Assembly (NCBI GenBank): GCA_019828595.1
Contig: JAHQRK010000046.1
Span: forward strand, 114,280 to 178,279
DNA from: Aphanomyces cochlioides
Lineage: Eukaryota > Oomycota > Saprolegniomycetes > Saprolegniales > Verrucalvaceae
Length of the DNA stretch: 64,000 nt
Direction of reading: 5' to 3'
The translations under genes were made by a program, and so were the position numbers. Below the pieces are notes generated by a model, which was not told the DNA's origin, searched no databases, and was given only the letters and a program-made list of their open reading frames with translations. Shown here piece after piece: positions 20,736-32,712 of the stretch. How positions within the stretch are numbered: the first letter of the stretch is position 1; every line of letters begins with the position of its first letter.

Positions 20736-21081
20736 CTTTTGATCGTTTGGCGTGTGTAATTTGGGTTTTGTTGCTATTTGTCCATTGCGAAGTACTTGAT
20801 GCTCCGCATTTCGTCCATAAGTCTTATGGATGGTGTGAAATGATCTGATTACCACGATGAAAAACTGATTCTGCTTGTCGTTGTAGTTTTTTGGGGTTGG
20901 GTTATGAAATACCTTTAATAGCTACTACTGAGGTAAATATTGCAATTAATATCGCAAATTCAACTTCATTATATTGTCTTCTCATGACATCGTTCCGCTC
21001 ACTTCACATTTTCCATGAACCCATGATCTTTAATGCCAGTAGGTCAAATAATATTGCCCCTTGGCTTGGAGATATTTTTCA

Positions 21082-21285
21082 TCAAGAACAGATCGGGTGA
21101 TCTTTGACAAGGTTGTGAATTCGCCCAAAGTAGTGCTTTGAAAGTCGACAGTCGGCTTTAAAGTCATTGTCACCCATTCTATGAATTTCTGCAGCATGAG
21201 ACCGAAGAGATCTTGCCGCGTAGTCTCTGTGGTTGATGTAGCGAGTTCTTTCGTCGACAGTGCCCATCAGATACAATTTCGCCAT
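21082..21285 (-). pseudogene. PIF/Harbinger transposase N-terminal relic
   Basis: The segment DFKADCRLSKHYFGRIHNLV-KDHP resembles the conserved 'FR.....F..L...I..HP' region that precedes the DDE domain in Harbinger transposases. No DDE motifs follow, so this is a fragment. The neighbouring frame at 21305-21508 (minus) is not recognised. Confidence 0.35.
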
Positions 21286-21525
21286 TTCGTCTGGCTGTGA
21301 GCTCCTAGACAGCTATGCAAAGCATAACATCGTTAACCAAGTTGATAGCTACCGGTCCGTCGACAATTGTGGTGTTCAATTCTACTACAAATAGTAGTTG
21401 ATTGTTTGAAGAATAAACATATTTCTGTTTCGTCCAATCGTTGCTGTTCATCAAATTGCTGGCGTGAACATCCTGACAGACTGATAGCTCGGTGTTCGTA
21501 TGCCTCAAACTACTGACAAGCAGTT

Positions 21526-22247
21526 AGGGTTTCAGAATGGGGAAATCTCGACATCGACTTGAGGCAAACGATGTATGAAGCCATGTTCAATTGCCCAACT
21601 ATGGACAGCCTCAGGATTATAGAAGACAAGTCCTACGATGGAATCGACTTTACAAAATTCACGTTTGCGATGCAATCATTACGACTACAGACTAGTAGCT
21701 TGACCTCAGACGTTGTGTGATCTTTGTGATGTCAATTGGAAAATTCCAGGCTGAACTTTTTGAGTTGATTTATTACAGGGATGAGAACGTCGACGGAGCC
21801 GAGTGTCTTCTACGGGTCTTACCACGTGCGTTTATCAAGTATTTGGACTTCAGTGCGCTTGAAATGAGTCCAAAAAATTGGTGTAAGTTGGCTCCATCCT
21901 TCGAAAATTGTGGTTTGGAAAGTTTGCTACTTTGCAGTAAAGCTTTTTCTTCAATTATTATTGAAAACCTTGCAACCGCCATTCAAGAATAACCATACAA
22001 TATCTGAATTGTACTTGTGCACGGAGAATATTGACCTTCCACTCTTGAAGTATTGATTCAAAGTTATTCGCCACCAAGCCGACAGGTGTTAGCAAAAAGG
22101 ATCATCAAATTGATCACACACACCAGTACAAGAATGAACCTTTCACATGTGCAGTATCTCCAGGAGTTTGCCGGTCTTAGTGAGTGCGAGTTTATCCAAG
22201 CAGAGCTGACAACAAACTCCCTCGCCACTCTCAACTTTTGGTCTTGA
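21526..22247 (+). pseudogene. FBL family locus 11, duplicate 3' half of locus 10
   Basis: Starts abruptly at ttcagaatggggaaatct (compare 16625) and follows locus 10 to its C terminus. A TGA (TTTGTGA region near 21715-21730) and shifts near 21985 and 22035 break the frame. It keeps the leucine codon where locus 10 has its nonsense codon. The F-box half is absent; the duplication breakpoint lies at about 21526. Confidence 0.75.
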
Positions 22248-22364
22248 GAAATCTTATATCTAAAACATGCGTCATAAGTCACAATACTTACTACACGAGT
22301 ATTGTGAGGTGATATCGAGTTTCTTTGTTGAGCAGTCAACTCATAACACACCTATAAATGTTTT

Positions 22365-22479
22365 CAAGCCCTCTGGCATTACCGAAATACAGCTATTTAT
22401 TCGCAGTATATCATACCCCAGACGACATATGGATATCAAACGCATCCTATTGACCACGCAAGCACCTCACGCGATTTGA
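22365..22479 (+). pseudogene. relic of an FBL C-terminal repeat (copy 2)
   Basis: Reads SGITEIQLFIRSISYPRRHM then DIKRILLTTQ to TGA 22479, aligning with the IQSF..PSR..KTKRI tail of other loci. Partner of 17455-17560. Confidence 0.45.
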
Positions 22480-22859
22480 CATCACAATTGAGTTTCTGAA
22501 ATAAGTCGCATGACATAGATGCATATTCAACCACCAAGAATACCAAAATAGTTTTCGTTTACACTGTGCTCTATTCACTTGAGTACAAACTTCAAAAGAT
22601 AACATGTTGATGCATCGTGAGTATTGCAATATAGACAGTAATATTCAAATAATCCTTTTACAAACGCTTTTTTGCTGAGGGGATTTTCAATCAGACCAAA
22701 GTAGCACTTCCCACAACTCGTTTCTGCACCAGCTTGATGAGCATTTCATCGTAAAAATATATTTGTTGAGTCTTTTTCATCTTTTGGAACCTTTCAAACG
22801 ACACAAGAAGATTTCTGTTCACATGTCAATGTAAGTGGAAAATTAGAAGGTAACAACTA

Positions 22860-24177
22860 TTAAGTCTTGAAGACAATTTCTCCTTCGCTTTCAACCACCA
22901 AATCCATAAGACATATCACATCGGAAGTATCAATCGCCCGTTCATTTGGCGTGCTCAACTTGATTCGTTTTGTTATTACCTTTCGACTTGGATGTGTCAT
23001 GCTTTGAACCAAAAGTCGCAAATCATCAATTGCAATATCACTCCATGCCAAATCTAATTCACATATCGTGTGGATGAATTGAATAGCTCCTGCTTGACTT
23101 TGAGCAAAAGCTGAAGGAATGTTTTCACTGCCCAGGAATAAAATTTCCAGCGTACATTTCTCAGACAGTTGGGCCACATGGCACCATTTCGGGCTCTCGT
23201 TGGCAGTGAAACCTGTCAGTTTCAAATGTTTGATCGGTGTCTTCGGCAAGACTCGAATAAAACTCTCCATGCAATCAATATTTTGATCATAGCATCCATT
23301 CAACTCTAAATGAGTGATGCTTGAGCCTTCGAGGCGACTAGCGAACAATTCGAATAGTTCAGAGTTCGTAAGACAGTGGTCCAAATGGAGGGACTTCATT
23401 GCAAACGTAAAAGGAGTAAAATCCATGTCATCAAGAAAAAACGACGACAGTTCAAGCCTGTCAAGAGTAGGGCAGTTGAACATAGCCTCATAAAATGCTT
23501 GCCGTATGTCCTTGTTGATGTCTTTGTATGGGTTTGCTCAAATCTTCGTGCAACTTGCTCACGAAACCATTTGGTAAGATGGCTTAGATCTGACGCTGTC
23601 ATTTTGTAGCGACCCGAAATGACTTGAAATTCAGTGATTTGGTTGCTCTTTGCTACATATTCAAATAGGGGGCCCAAGTCATTGTTTGCATCGCTGAACA
23701 CTTCCAAGCATGTCAATTGGGAGAACAGTGACAAGAATTGACTGCACCAACACGAAGCATTGCCATTCAATCAGACAGTGAGCCCTGTAATTCTCAAGTC
23801 AGCAAAAGCTTTGAAAGTGTCCCCTGTGACGGAAGAATCGTGAATACTCCACTCCATCTTTGTCCTAGGGTTCAAATGCATCTTGAGCCAATCCACATCG
23901 TCCCAAATCTCTTCCACAATAACATTCGCATAATATTTGACAATCGTTTCGTAAGATATCATATTGTGTGAGCCAAGGATTGAAGAATTGAGGAACAAGG
24001 GTGGCCACAAGTCCTAGTGGCTCAGAGTTAAGCCCAACGGTGCAAATGCTCGAGTGGTACCAAGTCGGATAGAGGACGGAGAACTTGGAGAAATGCAAAC
24101 AAATCCTCTGGGTTCGGAATAAAAAGCGCAATCTTCACGACTATATCTACGGGTAGCGCGGACCATACCCATTTCAT
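22860..24177 (-). pseudogene. FBL family locus 12, full-length span, several breaks
   Basis: ATG at 24177 (MKWVWSALPVDIVVKIALFI) with the F-box-like block; the frame ends LHRWA at TAA where paralogues read LHRLGLT. Continuation blocks are SSILGSHNMISYETIVKYYA (to an in-frame stop after ITGLTV near 23771), LVCLEVFSD-like sequence near 23700, and from 23483 an undamaged 207-residue C-terminal half (MFNCPTLDRLELSSFFLDDM ... GEIVFKT, TAA 22860). At least three lesions. Confidence 0.75.
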
Positions 24178-25143
24178 GACCCTTTATGCGTCTTGGGCTT
24201 CTGCAAGCGTCCTCCTGGTGTTGGATGAAGGATCAGAGAATGTGGTTTTGCTTATTGGACGAAAAATGAATGATGTTTGAATTGCTATGGGAACTATAAA
24301 TAGAACTTTACATCCAATCAAACTTATGCATTATAAAAATTACTGTGGAAGCATTGATCAGGGCCGTTGTCTTTCGTCTCCGAGGCAGAGGGGATCCTCT
24401 CAATGTCGACTAGTGATGTGTAAGCTTCCTTTCGTTCTCCACAATATAACTTTAAACAGCCAATAAATCTTCTATGAGAGCTGTGCTAACAATTATTTTT
24501 TGTGTGACGTCTTCGCTCAAGAAATTTACAATGATACATGCATGGTCGTTGGGAAGTTCAAGACAGTGAGCCCACAGTCCATTTTGGGACGAATATGTGT
24601 TTTGTGAAGGTAAACTATTTCATGAATAAGACTACGTAATGAATATTTACTGTGAAATTATAACACCTATGTCTGGATCACCATATTTTGCTTTTGGTGA
24701 TCGACGCAAGTCAGATTGAGATTTCAACTTTCTTGCTATAGCGTCAGGACACCATGCATGAAGTGATATTTCTACCACACAATATCCTCGTTTTCATTAA
24801 ATTGATATGTTGTAGAACTAGCAACAAATAATGTAGGTTAAAATTATAATATCTTTCGATGTCGAAGAACATTGCACTATCCATATGTCTTCCCCCTACG
24901 CTGTTCCCCTCGACTAAAATAGATACGATCATAGCCCCCTCCTTTTTGTGGTGTCGTGGCATCGGCAGTGTCCAGAGGTAAGAGTATTCTTAAATATTTG
25001 ATCGTTTTTCTTACTGCAAGACGCATAAGTGTGTAGGGGAGGGGAAGTTCTGGAAAAGAAGATTCTATTCACCTTGCATGTTTTTGGCGTTATCTGACGG
25101 GCAGTGTCAGTGTGATGGGGCTGCACATTAGTGGTACACCCAC
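24178..25143. other. 1-kb intergenic stretch
   Basis: CCAAT-type boxes (catccaatcaaac near 24312) upstream of locus 12. Otherwise no coding or repeat signal that I can support. Confidence 0.4.
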
Positions 25144-25298
25144 TAATAGTGGGTGTCAGAGTATCAGCATCTTCGTCTGACATCTTCTGAATATATTTAT
25201 ATATTGACCAATCAATTTTAGATGTTTCAGATCCAACTCTGAAACTCCCTGAACCAACTCGGCAGCATCTTGCCTGGCGATTGCTTGTGGTTACACGC

Positions 25299-26615
25299 AT
25301 GGTGAAGATCAGCGATCGCCGAGTGCTCCTTCTTAAAGGATATTCGATTATGAACTACAGGGTTGCTATGAGATATCGACGTCTTATCCTTGGATTACCT
25401 GACGAACGAGAAGATGACATAGACAGATTGCTGTGTGGATGGATTCTTGTGGTTGAATCATCCCGATATGTCAATTCTTGGTCGAATATGGTCTTGCAAT
25501 CTACACGTTTTTACCATTTCCTCTCCGAAATACCAAGCACCCGTTTCCGAAAGCTCTTTCGAGTCAATCGTACCTCATTCTACCGAGTAGTAGGGTTTCT
25601 CCGTAGATCACCACACTTCAATTCAAGCGAAGGCAAGTTGAAAAAGGCTGAAGTGGAGCATCATGTGCTTGTTCAATTGTACTTCCTAGGAATTAGCGGC
25701 AACGCTGCATCAAATGAGCACATGACAACATTTTTTTGCATTGGCAGTGGAACAGTCAAAGACTACATTGACCGTGGAATTGCTGCGTTGAATGAACTTC
25801 GTGAAAAGTACATCTATTTCCCCGGCTATGTGGAAACCTTAACGATTGCAGAAGAAATACAGAGCCTTTGCGGCTTTGCGAAATGCATTGGCTTTATTGA
25901 TGGTACTTTGTTTCTGTTCGAAAATAAACCTAGTCTACATGGAGAAGACTATTACTCTAGGAAAGGATGTTACGCTCTTGCTGCTCAAATCATTTGTGAC
26001 CACCGTGGTCTAATCCGAGACATATACACTGGCTGGCCAGGCTCAACACACGACAACCGTGTGTGGAAGAATTGCCACATATTTAAACATTGGTATTCAT
26101 TTTTTACACCAAACCAATACCTTCTGGGCGACTCTGCTTACTCTGATGGCAGCTGCATTGTCCCTGCATTTAAGGCATCTCCTCATCAAACGCTTCTACC
26201 ATGGAAAGAGTTTTTCAACACACTTCTTGCTCGTGGACGATTTAAAGTGGAACATTGCATTGGGATGCTTAAAGGTAGAATTGCTATTCAATCATATCTA
26301 GATGTATTTGTAGGTAGATTTCAGTATCTCAAGCGTATACGAAAGGTACTGAGGGACAAAAGAAGCTTGAAGAAAATTATGCGAGTCATCATTGCTTGTG
26401 CTGTGCTTCACAACATATTGCTGCTTGGAAACGATGAAATTCCCGATGCATGGATAGAATTACAATTGAATTGCTATTGCAACGCAGACATGCGTGGCTG
26501 TCGTGTTTGCTTTCCAGACGCTGGAAGTAGTGTAAATGATGACGAACAAGGTTTAGTGTCGACAAAACGAGATCATGCTGTAGCCCTACTGATGCAAAAT
26601 GGATTTTTGATTTAG
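25299..26615 (+). CDS. PIF/Harbinger-type DDE transposase
   Basis: 438 residues from ATG 25299, uninterrupted. An N-terminal helical region (FRKLFRVNRTSFYRVVGFL) precedes the DDE_Tnp_4-like core. Catalytic candidates are D in CIGFIDGTLF, D in WPGSTHDNRVW and E in FKVEHCIGMLKGR, with the family's ...LHNI...  helix near residue 365. Length and motif spacing fit an intact transposase. It would act with the Myb-like partner encoded by the converging gene. The longer frame opening at 25281 uses TTG; the ATG is preferred. Confidence 0.85.
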   Translation: MVKISDRRVLLLKGYSIMNYRVAMRYRRLILGLPDEREDDIDRLLCGWILVVESSRYVNSWSNMVLQSTRFYHFLSEIPSTRFRKLFRVNRTSFYRVVGFLRRSPHFNSSEGKLKKAEVEHHVLVQLYFLGISGNAASNEHMTTFFCIGSGTVKDYIDRGIAALNELREKYIYFPGYVETLTIAEEIQSLCGFAKCIGFIDGTLFLFENKPSLHGEDYYSRKGCYALAAQIICDHRGLIRDIYTGWPGSTHDNRVWKNCHIFKHWYSFFTPNQYLLGDSAYSDGSCIVPAFKASPHQTLLPWKEFFNTLLARGRFKVEHCIGMLKGRIAIQSYLDVFVGRFQYLKRIRKVLRDKRSLKKIMRVIIACAVLHNILLLGNDEIPDAWIELQLNCYCNADMRGCRVCFPDAGSSVNDDEQGLVSTKRDHAVALLMQNGFLI

Positions 26616-26675
26616 ATTAACAGGAGTAATATGTAGGAATATATCTAACAAATTCATCGAAAATTCTTGTATGAC

Positions 26676-27620
26676 TTATTCTAACACTTCATTCAGAGAA
26701 CAAGCTTCGTCAATTTCTTCATTGCTCCATCCTTGAAGCCTCAAACGTTTACGAGTCTCACATTTCTTCAGTCGAAGAGCCATTTCCGCTTCTTCCCGCT
26801 GCATGGCCAATTGGAAAAGAGCTTGTTCGTGTTGTATCTGAAGCAACCGCACATTCCAATCTCCTTCGCGTGAAAGCCGTGCCTCACGCTGCTCTTCAAT
26901 TTGCAGACGCTTGTTGTCGATATTAGTCTTGGCGGATAGCTCTCTCTCACGTTGTTCAATCTGTATTCATGATAATATATTAATTACACTGAATCTGCAT
27001 ACCTCTTTTTACCTCTTTTTCTTTCAGGGCGACCGACTTGTTATTCATATCAGTCCATTCATCAAGCTTGGTTTCTGCCATCGTTCTCTTCTTGATATTT
27101 TTCTCGATACGTCTGGCAAATCTTCAGTGATGTTTTCGTTGTCGGAGTCATTTAAATTGTCACTTGTTGCCAATGCTTCAGACGACGCCCGATCATGCAT
27201 GACACCGTCTAAATCATAGTAGTATGGGCATATTTTCCTGACTTCTGCCTCGATACTGGCTTCATCTTCAATGCCCTGGCCAGTGTTATTGAGCCAGTCG
27301 CGAGCTGATCTGTATTGCTGTTCAAGCACAGACACCTTTTGCATGATGTCTTTGGCTTTGCGATGTACTAAACCATGATCCATCATTATGCGTTTCACTA
27401 GCCAACACTAATTTCTTTGTTCCCGAATGGCGATCGCTTCCTTTCCATATCGCGTAGTTTGACTGGTTACTCAGCCATTCTATCAGGATATCTATACTAG
27501 ATTTACCACCTGAAATACCATCCGTTGTCCATAATATGCGTTGTGATTGTGCTTTCTTCCCCGATGATGGAGGGTTGGGCTTGTCGATTGTCTTCCTTGG
27601 AGTTGCCTGTGACGCCTTCG
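26676..27620 (-). pseudogene. Harbinger accessory Myb/SANT-like protein, with intron and frameshifts
   Basis: Segments in order: QRILWTTDGISGGKSSIDIL (helix-rich DNA-binding start, about 27530-27480), IMMDHGLVHRKAKDIMQKVS and ARDWLNNTGQGI...CPYYYDL (27390-27200), an acidic stretch, then AETKLDEWTDMNNKSVALKE. A clean GT..AG intron (26961-27012, 52 nt) leads to a coiled-coil end (LQIEEQREARLSREGDWNVR...) with TAA 26676-26678. Shifts near 27385 and 27105 break the frame; both are single-base, so an assembly error is possible. Harbinger elements need this partner for nuclear import and end binding (family knowledge). Confidence 0.65.
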
Positions 27621-27876
27621 TTGAAATGCTCTTTATTCAGCGGCATGGAGGAACAACAAGATCGGCCAATCAAGCGTCAGATATTCTATATATTAATAGA
27701 TCGAAACAACCTTCGAAATATTATGAGCTCAAGATGCCGAGACCATTCCAAGATGGCAAAAAATGTTGTCATCTTGGGGTGGTCCCGGCATCTTCTCTTT
27801 TCTAGAATTTTGTCCAATCAAATTTTTTTGTCCAAGATGCCGTTCCAAGATGCTGATACTCTGACACCCACTATTA

Positions 27877-28498
27877 CCACGCTGAAATACTTCATATATA
27901 CAAGTTGAATATTAATACATACATACTAACAGTTAAACAAATAATAAAATACAGAAATTCTGAAATGATCTGACAAGGGCAAATTCTGTAGTCACAAGCT
28001 GTGTAGACACAGAATTGAGAGATTAGACCCAACTTTGACAGGTCACGCCCTGTCAAAGACATGGCCATTAAGCGCATAATGATCATTTTCCAAATTGCGT
28101 CCATCAGTACACTCTTAGGTCAATTGAATTTGAAAAAACCTCAGCATTTGATTTTTATTGAATATTAGAGGTATTTCCGTTCAAAGTTTTTCTGTGCATA
28201 CAAATTCCATTTTGTGCACCTTAAAAATACACCGCTGTAAAGATTAACTTCGTCTTATCTTCGTCGACATTCAAATACAAAGTAGAAGAGGTTGAGCCGA
28301 AGATAATGTTATTTTGAGTATTCAGTCATATACTTCAAGTTTGTATCGAAAATATCCAGTTGTCTTTTTCTTCGGCGGCCAATCAAATGATTCAAGCAAA
28401 GCCAACCCATTTGGTGTTTTGCAACACTCGAACAGACTTGCCAACACCGCATGAAGCCAATGGAGGTATGAAGCATGGAGTAAAGAAAAATTCAATTA
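27877..28498. other. intergenic stretch
   Basis: AT-rich; contains a frame 27892-28104 (minus) with no family resemblance. Nothing supported. Confidence 0.35.
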
Positions 28499-30700
28499 TT
28501 AGTTAGATTGAGACTTTAAATCAGACCAAGCTTTGAGAATTCCCTCGACAGAACCAGTTGGTCCACGTGCTCGAATCCTTTTTGGACGGTTGGAGACAAT
28601 GTGATTGACAATAGATGATTGGATCTCGTTGGCTTTGGCTCGCCAAAGCTCGTAGTCGCTGTCAGTAGGTTTTCGACCGTGTGGCTTTACCTTCATTAGC
28701 CGAATATCGTAGAATTTAGTGGCAATTGCAATGGCTTCGGCAACCTTTAGTTGTATTTTGTTATGGGCTCGTGAGGGATTTCATCGAGAGAGTCTGCAAG
28801 GTACATGAATAAAAGTTGACTCATAGTAATGTTTGCTAGAGAATTGAGTGATCGAGGCCAATTGCGAGCTTGCCTAAATTGTGAAAATGTCCTCGACGCG
28901 TCGCAAGAATTCGATGGGTCGGCTCCAGTTGCTTGTGAATTCCTTGATATCGCTACCAAATTTTCAAGTAAAGTTGTCTGACGGCTGTTTGCAGCAGCAA
29001 TATCTGAAACAATGCCACGCAACTCAAGAATTTCATTCATAAGTCCACGATATCCACCGACCAGCTTGTTGAGAACCTCTGCAAAAGTATGAGCACCAAC
29101 AAAGCGTTGGGTAATGCCCTCTTCATTCAAATTCTCTAGAATAGTTCCGGTTTTGAGCTGCATGAGGTTATCCATGATAAATTTCAAGCGCACTTTTTCT
29201 CCCCAATGCTTCAATATGTTCAAAATTTCTGTGTCATCTTCGTATGGTAATACAGCTTTTGCACTTGCAACCATTGTCAAATGTAGACTGTGATTTGGGC
29301 AGACTGTTAACGTGTCGGGTAAATACATCAAACGAGATGCTGCAAGAGCTTCAGCAAAAGATCGTTTTTCCAGACGCGCTAGACAAAATTCAAATAGCTT
29401 AGATACAAAAGCTGGCACGTCAACACCATGTTTCACAGTAACTAATGAAGCCAAGGAAGGCGAAAACACTTGAAATTGAGGGTTCTCCCAGCCACTCAAG
29501 GCGCAACCAATCTTTTGATCTCCGTGGGAGGTTTCGCAAATATACTCCATCAGAGTTGAGAAACTTTCTAAGGCCCAACGACCACGATGTGCCAAGTCAG
29601 GCAAAGACACTTGGTGATTGCTAGCTGCAGCGACAGCCGAACCCGGCGGTTCGACTGGGACAATAATCCAGGTGTAATTTCGTTGGTAGTGTCATACTTA
29701 TAAACAGCTTACAAGAAATGTCTGTGCTTTAAAGTCTTTCTTTCTACCTTCATCACACGGTTGATGCATGCAGCAGTCTTAATCTCGCCGGAACCGTGGC
29801 CCATTTGATTAAAAAAATTGTCAGAAGTAGCATAGCGATCGCAAACGAGTTGAACTCCGATAGAATGGACAAGATCGATCTCCCAAATCAGTGCTGATGG
29901 GAACACAGATAATGACTGCTGCCTAGACACTTTGCGGCGAGAGATATCGCCTAGGATAAATCCATCCATCCAATGTATGTCTTGAATGTTAAATTTCCAA
30001 CATCAGAGTCACGACCAACTGATGCCCACTGGGCATTCATCAGCGAGCGATCCATGGCTTATTTGATATTGTTTTGCTGGAAACGAATTGCCCCAATTGT
30101 TTTAAGGTCTTGCATTGTCATAGGGGGTGCATGGGACTTTATTTTCTTTCCATCTACACGACTAGTTCACAACAGTCTCTTATCACAATTTACCTTTTAT
30201 ACATGCCAAGAAATACTGCTTCATGAGGTTGTGTCGTGAGCTTGCATACCAAGTAGGATTATCACTAAACAATGTAGTTTTGTACTGTTTCTCAAGTTGA
30301 CGGCGAATTGAACTGAGATAGTTCATTGATGTTTGATATCCAATTGATTCGTTCTCCAACATAAACGTGCAGAAGCGCCCTATTGTTTCTTTTGAGATAA
30401 GAGACTCTGGAATTGAATCGAAAGAAGGAAAATTGGGACCCAGGAAGGCACGGAAATGCCCTTGTGCGGATTGATCTTGTCGCTTACTCGACTCTCCATT
30501 TGGATCTTCATTTATGTCATGTACGTGGTCAAAACTAGCAACAATGGAAGTCCACGACAGAATCCAATTGAGAGCTGCTAATGCTGCTGGGTACGTCGAT
30601 GGATTGATTAGTTGTTGGAACGTTGATTGAGTCGGTGCACGACTTCTTCCTCTTATGCCTGACCATGATCGTGATGCTTCGTGATCAAACTACTGCGCTA
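28499..30700 (-). pseudogene. tyrosine-recombinase element of oomycete type (decayed Crypton-like)
   Basis: N-terminal core-binding-like region (FDSIPESLISKETIGRFCTF, MNYLSSIRRQLEKQY, about 30430-30270). Then an arginine motif WASVGRDSDVGNL (about 30020) in a VxRQQSxSxFPSA-type domain (29709-29969). Then SNRRGSAVAAASN (about 29650), where the family's HxxRRG has Q in place of H. Then HRGRWALESFSTLMEYI (about 29560), whose Y is the likely nucleophile position. Finally a long helical C-terminal region to TAA 28499. Breaks: stops near 30243 and 30060, shifts near 29950, 29640 and 28730. Role by family: DNA cutting and rejoining of the element. Inactive as it stands. Confidence 0.6.
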
Positions 30701-31697
30701 ATTTGAACAGCCAATCACAGGCATGTATTCCTCCCAATTTTTGCGAATAGCATTTGATCGTTATCTTCGGCTGAAGGAAATGAGATACATAATCAAGATT
30801 TTGTAAATCATATAGAGGAAATTATGCTCTCGAGTAAATCAAATGATTTACAATTTCGATAAGTTAATCTTTTATTTCACATTATTATTCAAAATAGTAT
30901 GAAAATTTGTATGAAATTTAATAAATTTTCTTCGGAGAGAGCCGCAGAGAAAACGCAAATCCATGGATTTACTGGAAGGAGAGCCAATCAAACATAAAAA
31001 AAAATCACAAAAATCTCCCCAATTATGATCGATGTTGCACTGCGAAGCAAGCAAAAGCCGAAGCATCGAATAGTGAACAGGTAAATGTGGTTAGTCTTGG
31101 CCAGCACGGCAACTTCCTTCTGCCGAGCTCTGAGGCTAAAGATGGGACAACATTAAACTTATCGACTGGTGAACGTTGTGCCATCTTTAACTCCAGAGCT
31201 TGGCCATTTTCTTTCAGTTCCAGAGATGTGTCGTGCATGTAGATTATGGAAGGACATATTTTTAGTTTGTGCTGCTTGTGTTTTTTTAATTACATTACAT
31301 GTTGGGATACGCCACACATCTCCAAACAGGAGTTGAATCGCCAGTGTGCGCTTCCGTTCTACTCGCAATCAATACATTGTTCCTTTAGCGGAATCAAAAG
31401 CCGCTTACCTTATATGCGTACTTCTCTGGATCGTTCCATCAATCAGATCCAGAGAAGCACTGCGCTGCAAGCTGCGTGCAGAAAGTTTGGCTAGACTTCA
31501 TGTTGTGATCTGGCTGGTGCCTTTCCAAAATTAACTATTTCTGCCCAATCTCAACACATCGTCCAACTCATTGCACTCTAATTGGACGATAATCTTGTGT
31601 AAATCCACCGATTACGTTTTCTGACAACAAGTCACTACTATAACATGTCAAATGTGGTAATTGACAGGACTAAAGACTGTCCGCTCGTTTAACATGG
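30701..31697. other. 1-kb intergenic stretch
   Basis: Frames at 31023-31238 (minus) and 31246-31494 (plus) are unrecognised. ATTGG/CCAAT boxes occur at 30712 and 30985. Confidence 0.35.
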
Positions 31698-32335
31698 AGC
31701 AATCATTTTATCAAGCAGTATTTAACCCCCGACTCTGGAAAGCCTCAAGCTCGCGCATGTTCATCGCGATGGCACGCTATTTAGTCAATTGGAACTTTCC
31801 ATATCCACGATACGACTGGAGAGGTGCATTTTGAACGCTGAGCTTGTCCAACCTTTGACCAGCCAATTTGGTCGATCGGGAGTCACTAATCTCGAGTTAA
31901 AAGAATACGAAGATGGCACCATCGATGTCGTGAAAAATCTCCAGCGAGCTTTGCCAACAAAGTATATCGAGAGATTGAACTTGAGCGGCTTTCACATTGA
32001 AGACTCAACTTGGTGCACATTGTTTCCATTGATTCAAAACTGTCATTTGGAAACGTTCACGTTGGATACTGAAGAAATTTCTTCAGCTTTTGCTGAAAGC
32101 CTTGCCTTGGCCCTGCAGGGTAACCAGACGATATCTGAATTAGGCTTTGCTTGTGTTGAAATTGCTATCGACGACTTGCGGCTTTCTGATTCAGAGCACG
32201 TTCCACCCAAGTCGACACGTTGTATCAAAAAGAATGAAATGGAGAACGCCAGTGAACACGTTTGTGGCAGAATTGACTGTGAATTCGTTGATGGAATTCG
32301 CACTCGCTTGTGGTGGTGACTTTGTCCATGAGTAG
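31698..32335 (+). pseudogene. FBL family locus 13, C-terminal part
   Basis: Begins inside the family at EQSFYQAVFN (about 31698); the F-box-like domain is absent. A shift near 31735, then a good frame (TLFSQLELSISTIRLERCIL ... TWCTLFPLIQNCHLETFTL ... GNQTISELGF). A deletion or shift near 32185 moves the tail (LIQSTFHPSRHVVSKRMKWR ... GGDFVHE) to another frame with TAG at about 32333-32335. Confidence 0.7.
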
Positions 32336-32712
32336 CCAAAGTATATTCAAATGCAGTGGTCAAGGACAAGTGGCATGAGCTCAAGTATTTGAAACGTAGC
32401 GTATTTGTATCCATGTTTGCGATTCAATAGTTGGAGAGACTCATTTTTGACCCAGAGATGTCTTGCTGACTGTGATAACTTGTCTATGTTGCAAGATTTA
32501 AGGCTAGACAGACATGGAAAACCCATTGCTTGACTTCAAGGTAACGACAAGTTATGGCATAAACATGCAAACCTTCATTCACAGTGTTCTTCCAATCCAG
32601 ATATACTTTTCAAGTCAAAACTGACGACAAGACCAAGGCTGGACCACGTTCAATCGAAATGTACCAATGCACCGATGGGACGAAGAGTCAAAACAAAAAT
32701 TGAGGTGCATCA
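32336..32712. other. intergenic stretch between loci 13 and 14
   Basis: No coding signal. An accagaccaaggctgga-type sequence near 32630 precedes locus 14, with no clear Inr/FPR motif. Confidence 0.35.

Larger units (their letters stand above)
21526..22630. repeat. segmental duplication, copy 2
   Basis: Partner of 16626-17770 in direct orientation, about 4.9 kb apart, with the polymerase element between the two copies. Confidence 0.75.
25144..27876. mobile_element. PIF/Harbinger-like DNA transposon, complete ends (2733 bp)
   Basis: The first and last 30 bp are perfect inverted repeats, beginning TAATAGTGGGTGTCAGAGTA at 25144 and mirrored at 27847-27876. Several GCATCTTG-type motifs lie just inside both ends and may be transposase-binding sites. 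It contains a transposase gene (plus) and a Myb-like gene (minus) that converge, the usual two-gene Harbinger layout. The TSD is unclear: the outermost TA on each side may be the target duplication (2-bp TA type), while a 3-bp TWA duplication is not seen. Confidence 0.85.

Noticed and set aside
25281..25298. Longer Harbinger transposase start at 25281
   Set aside because: That start is a TTG codon; the ATG at 25299 is the first normal eukaryotic start.
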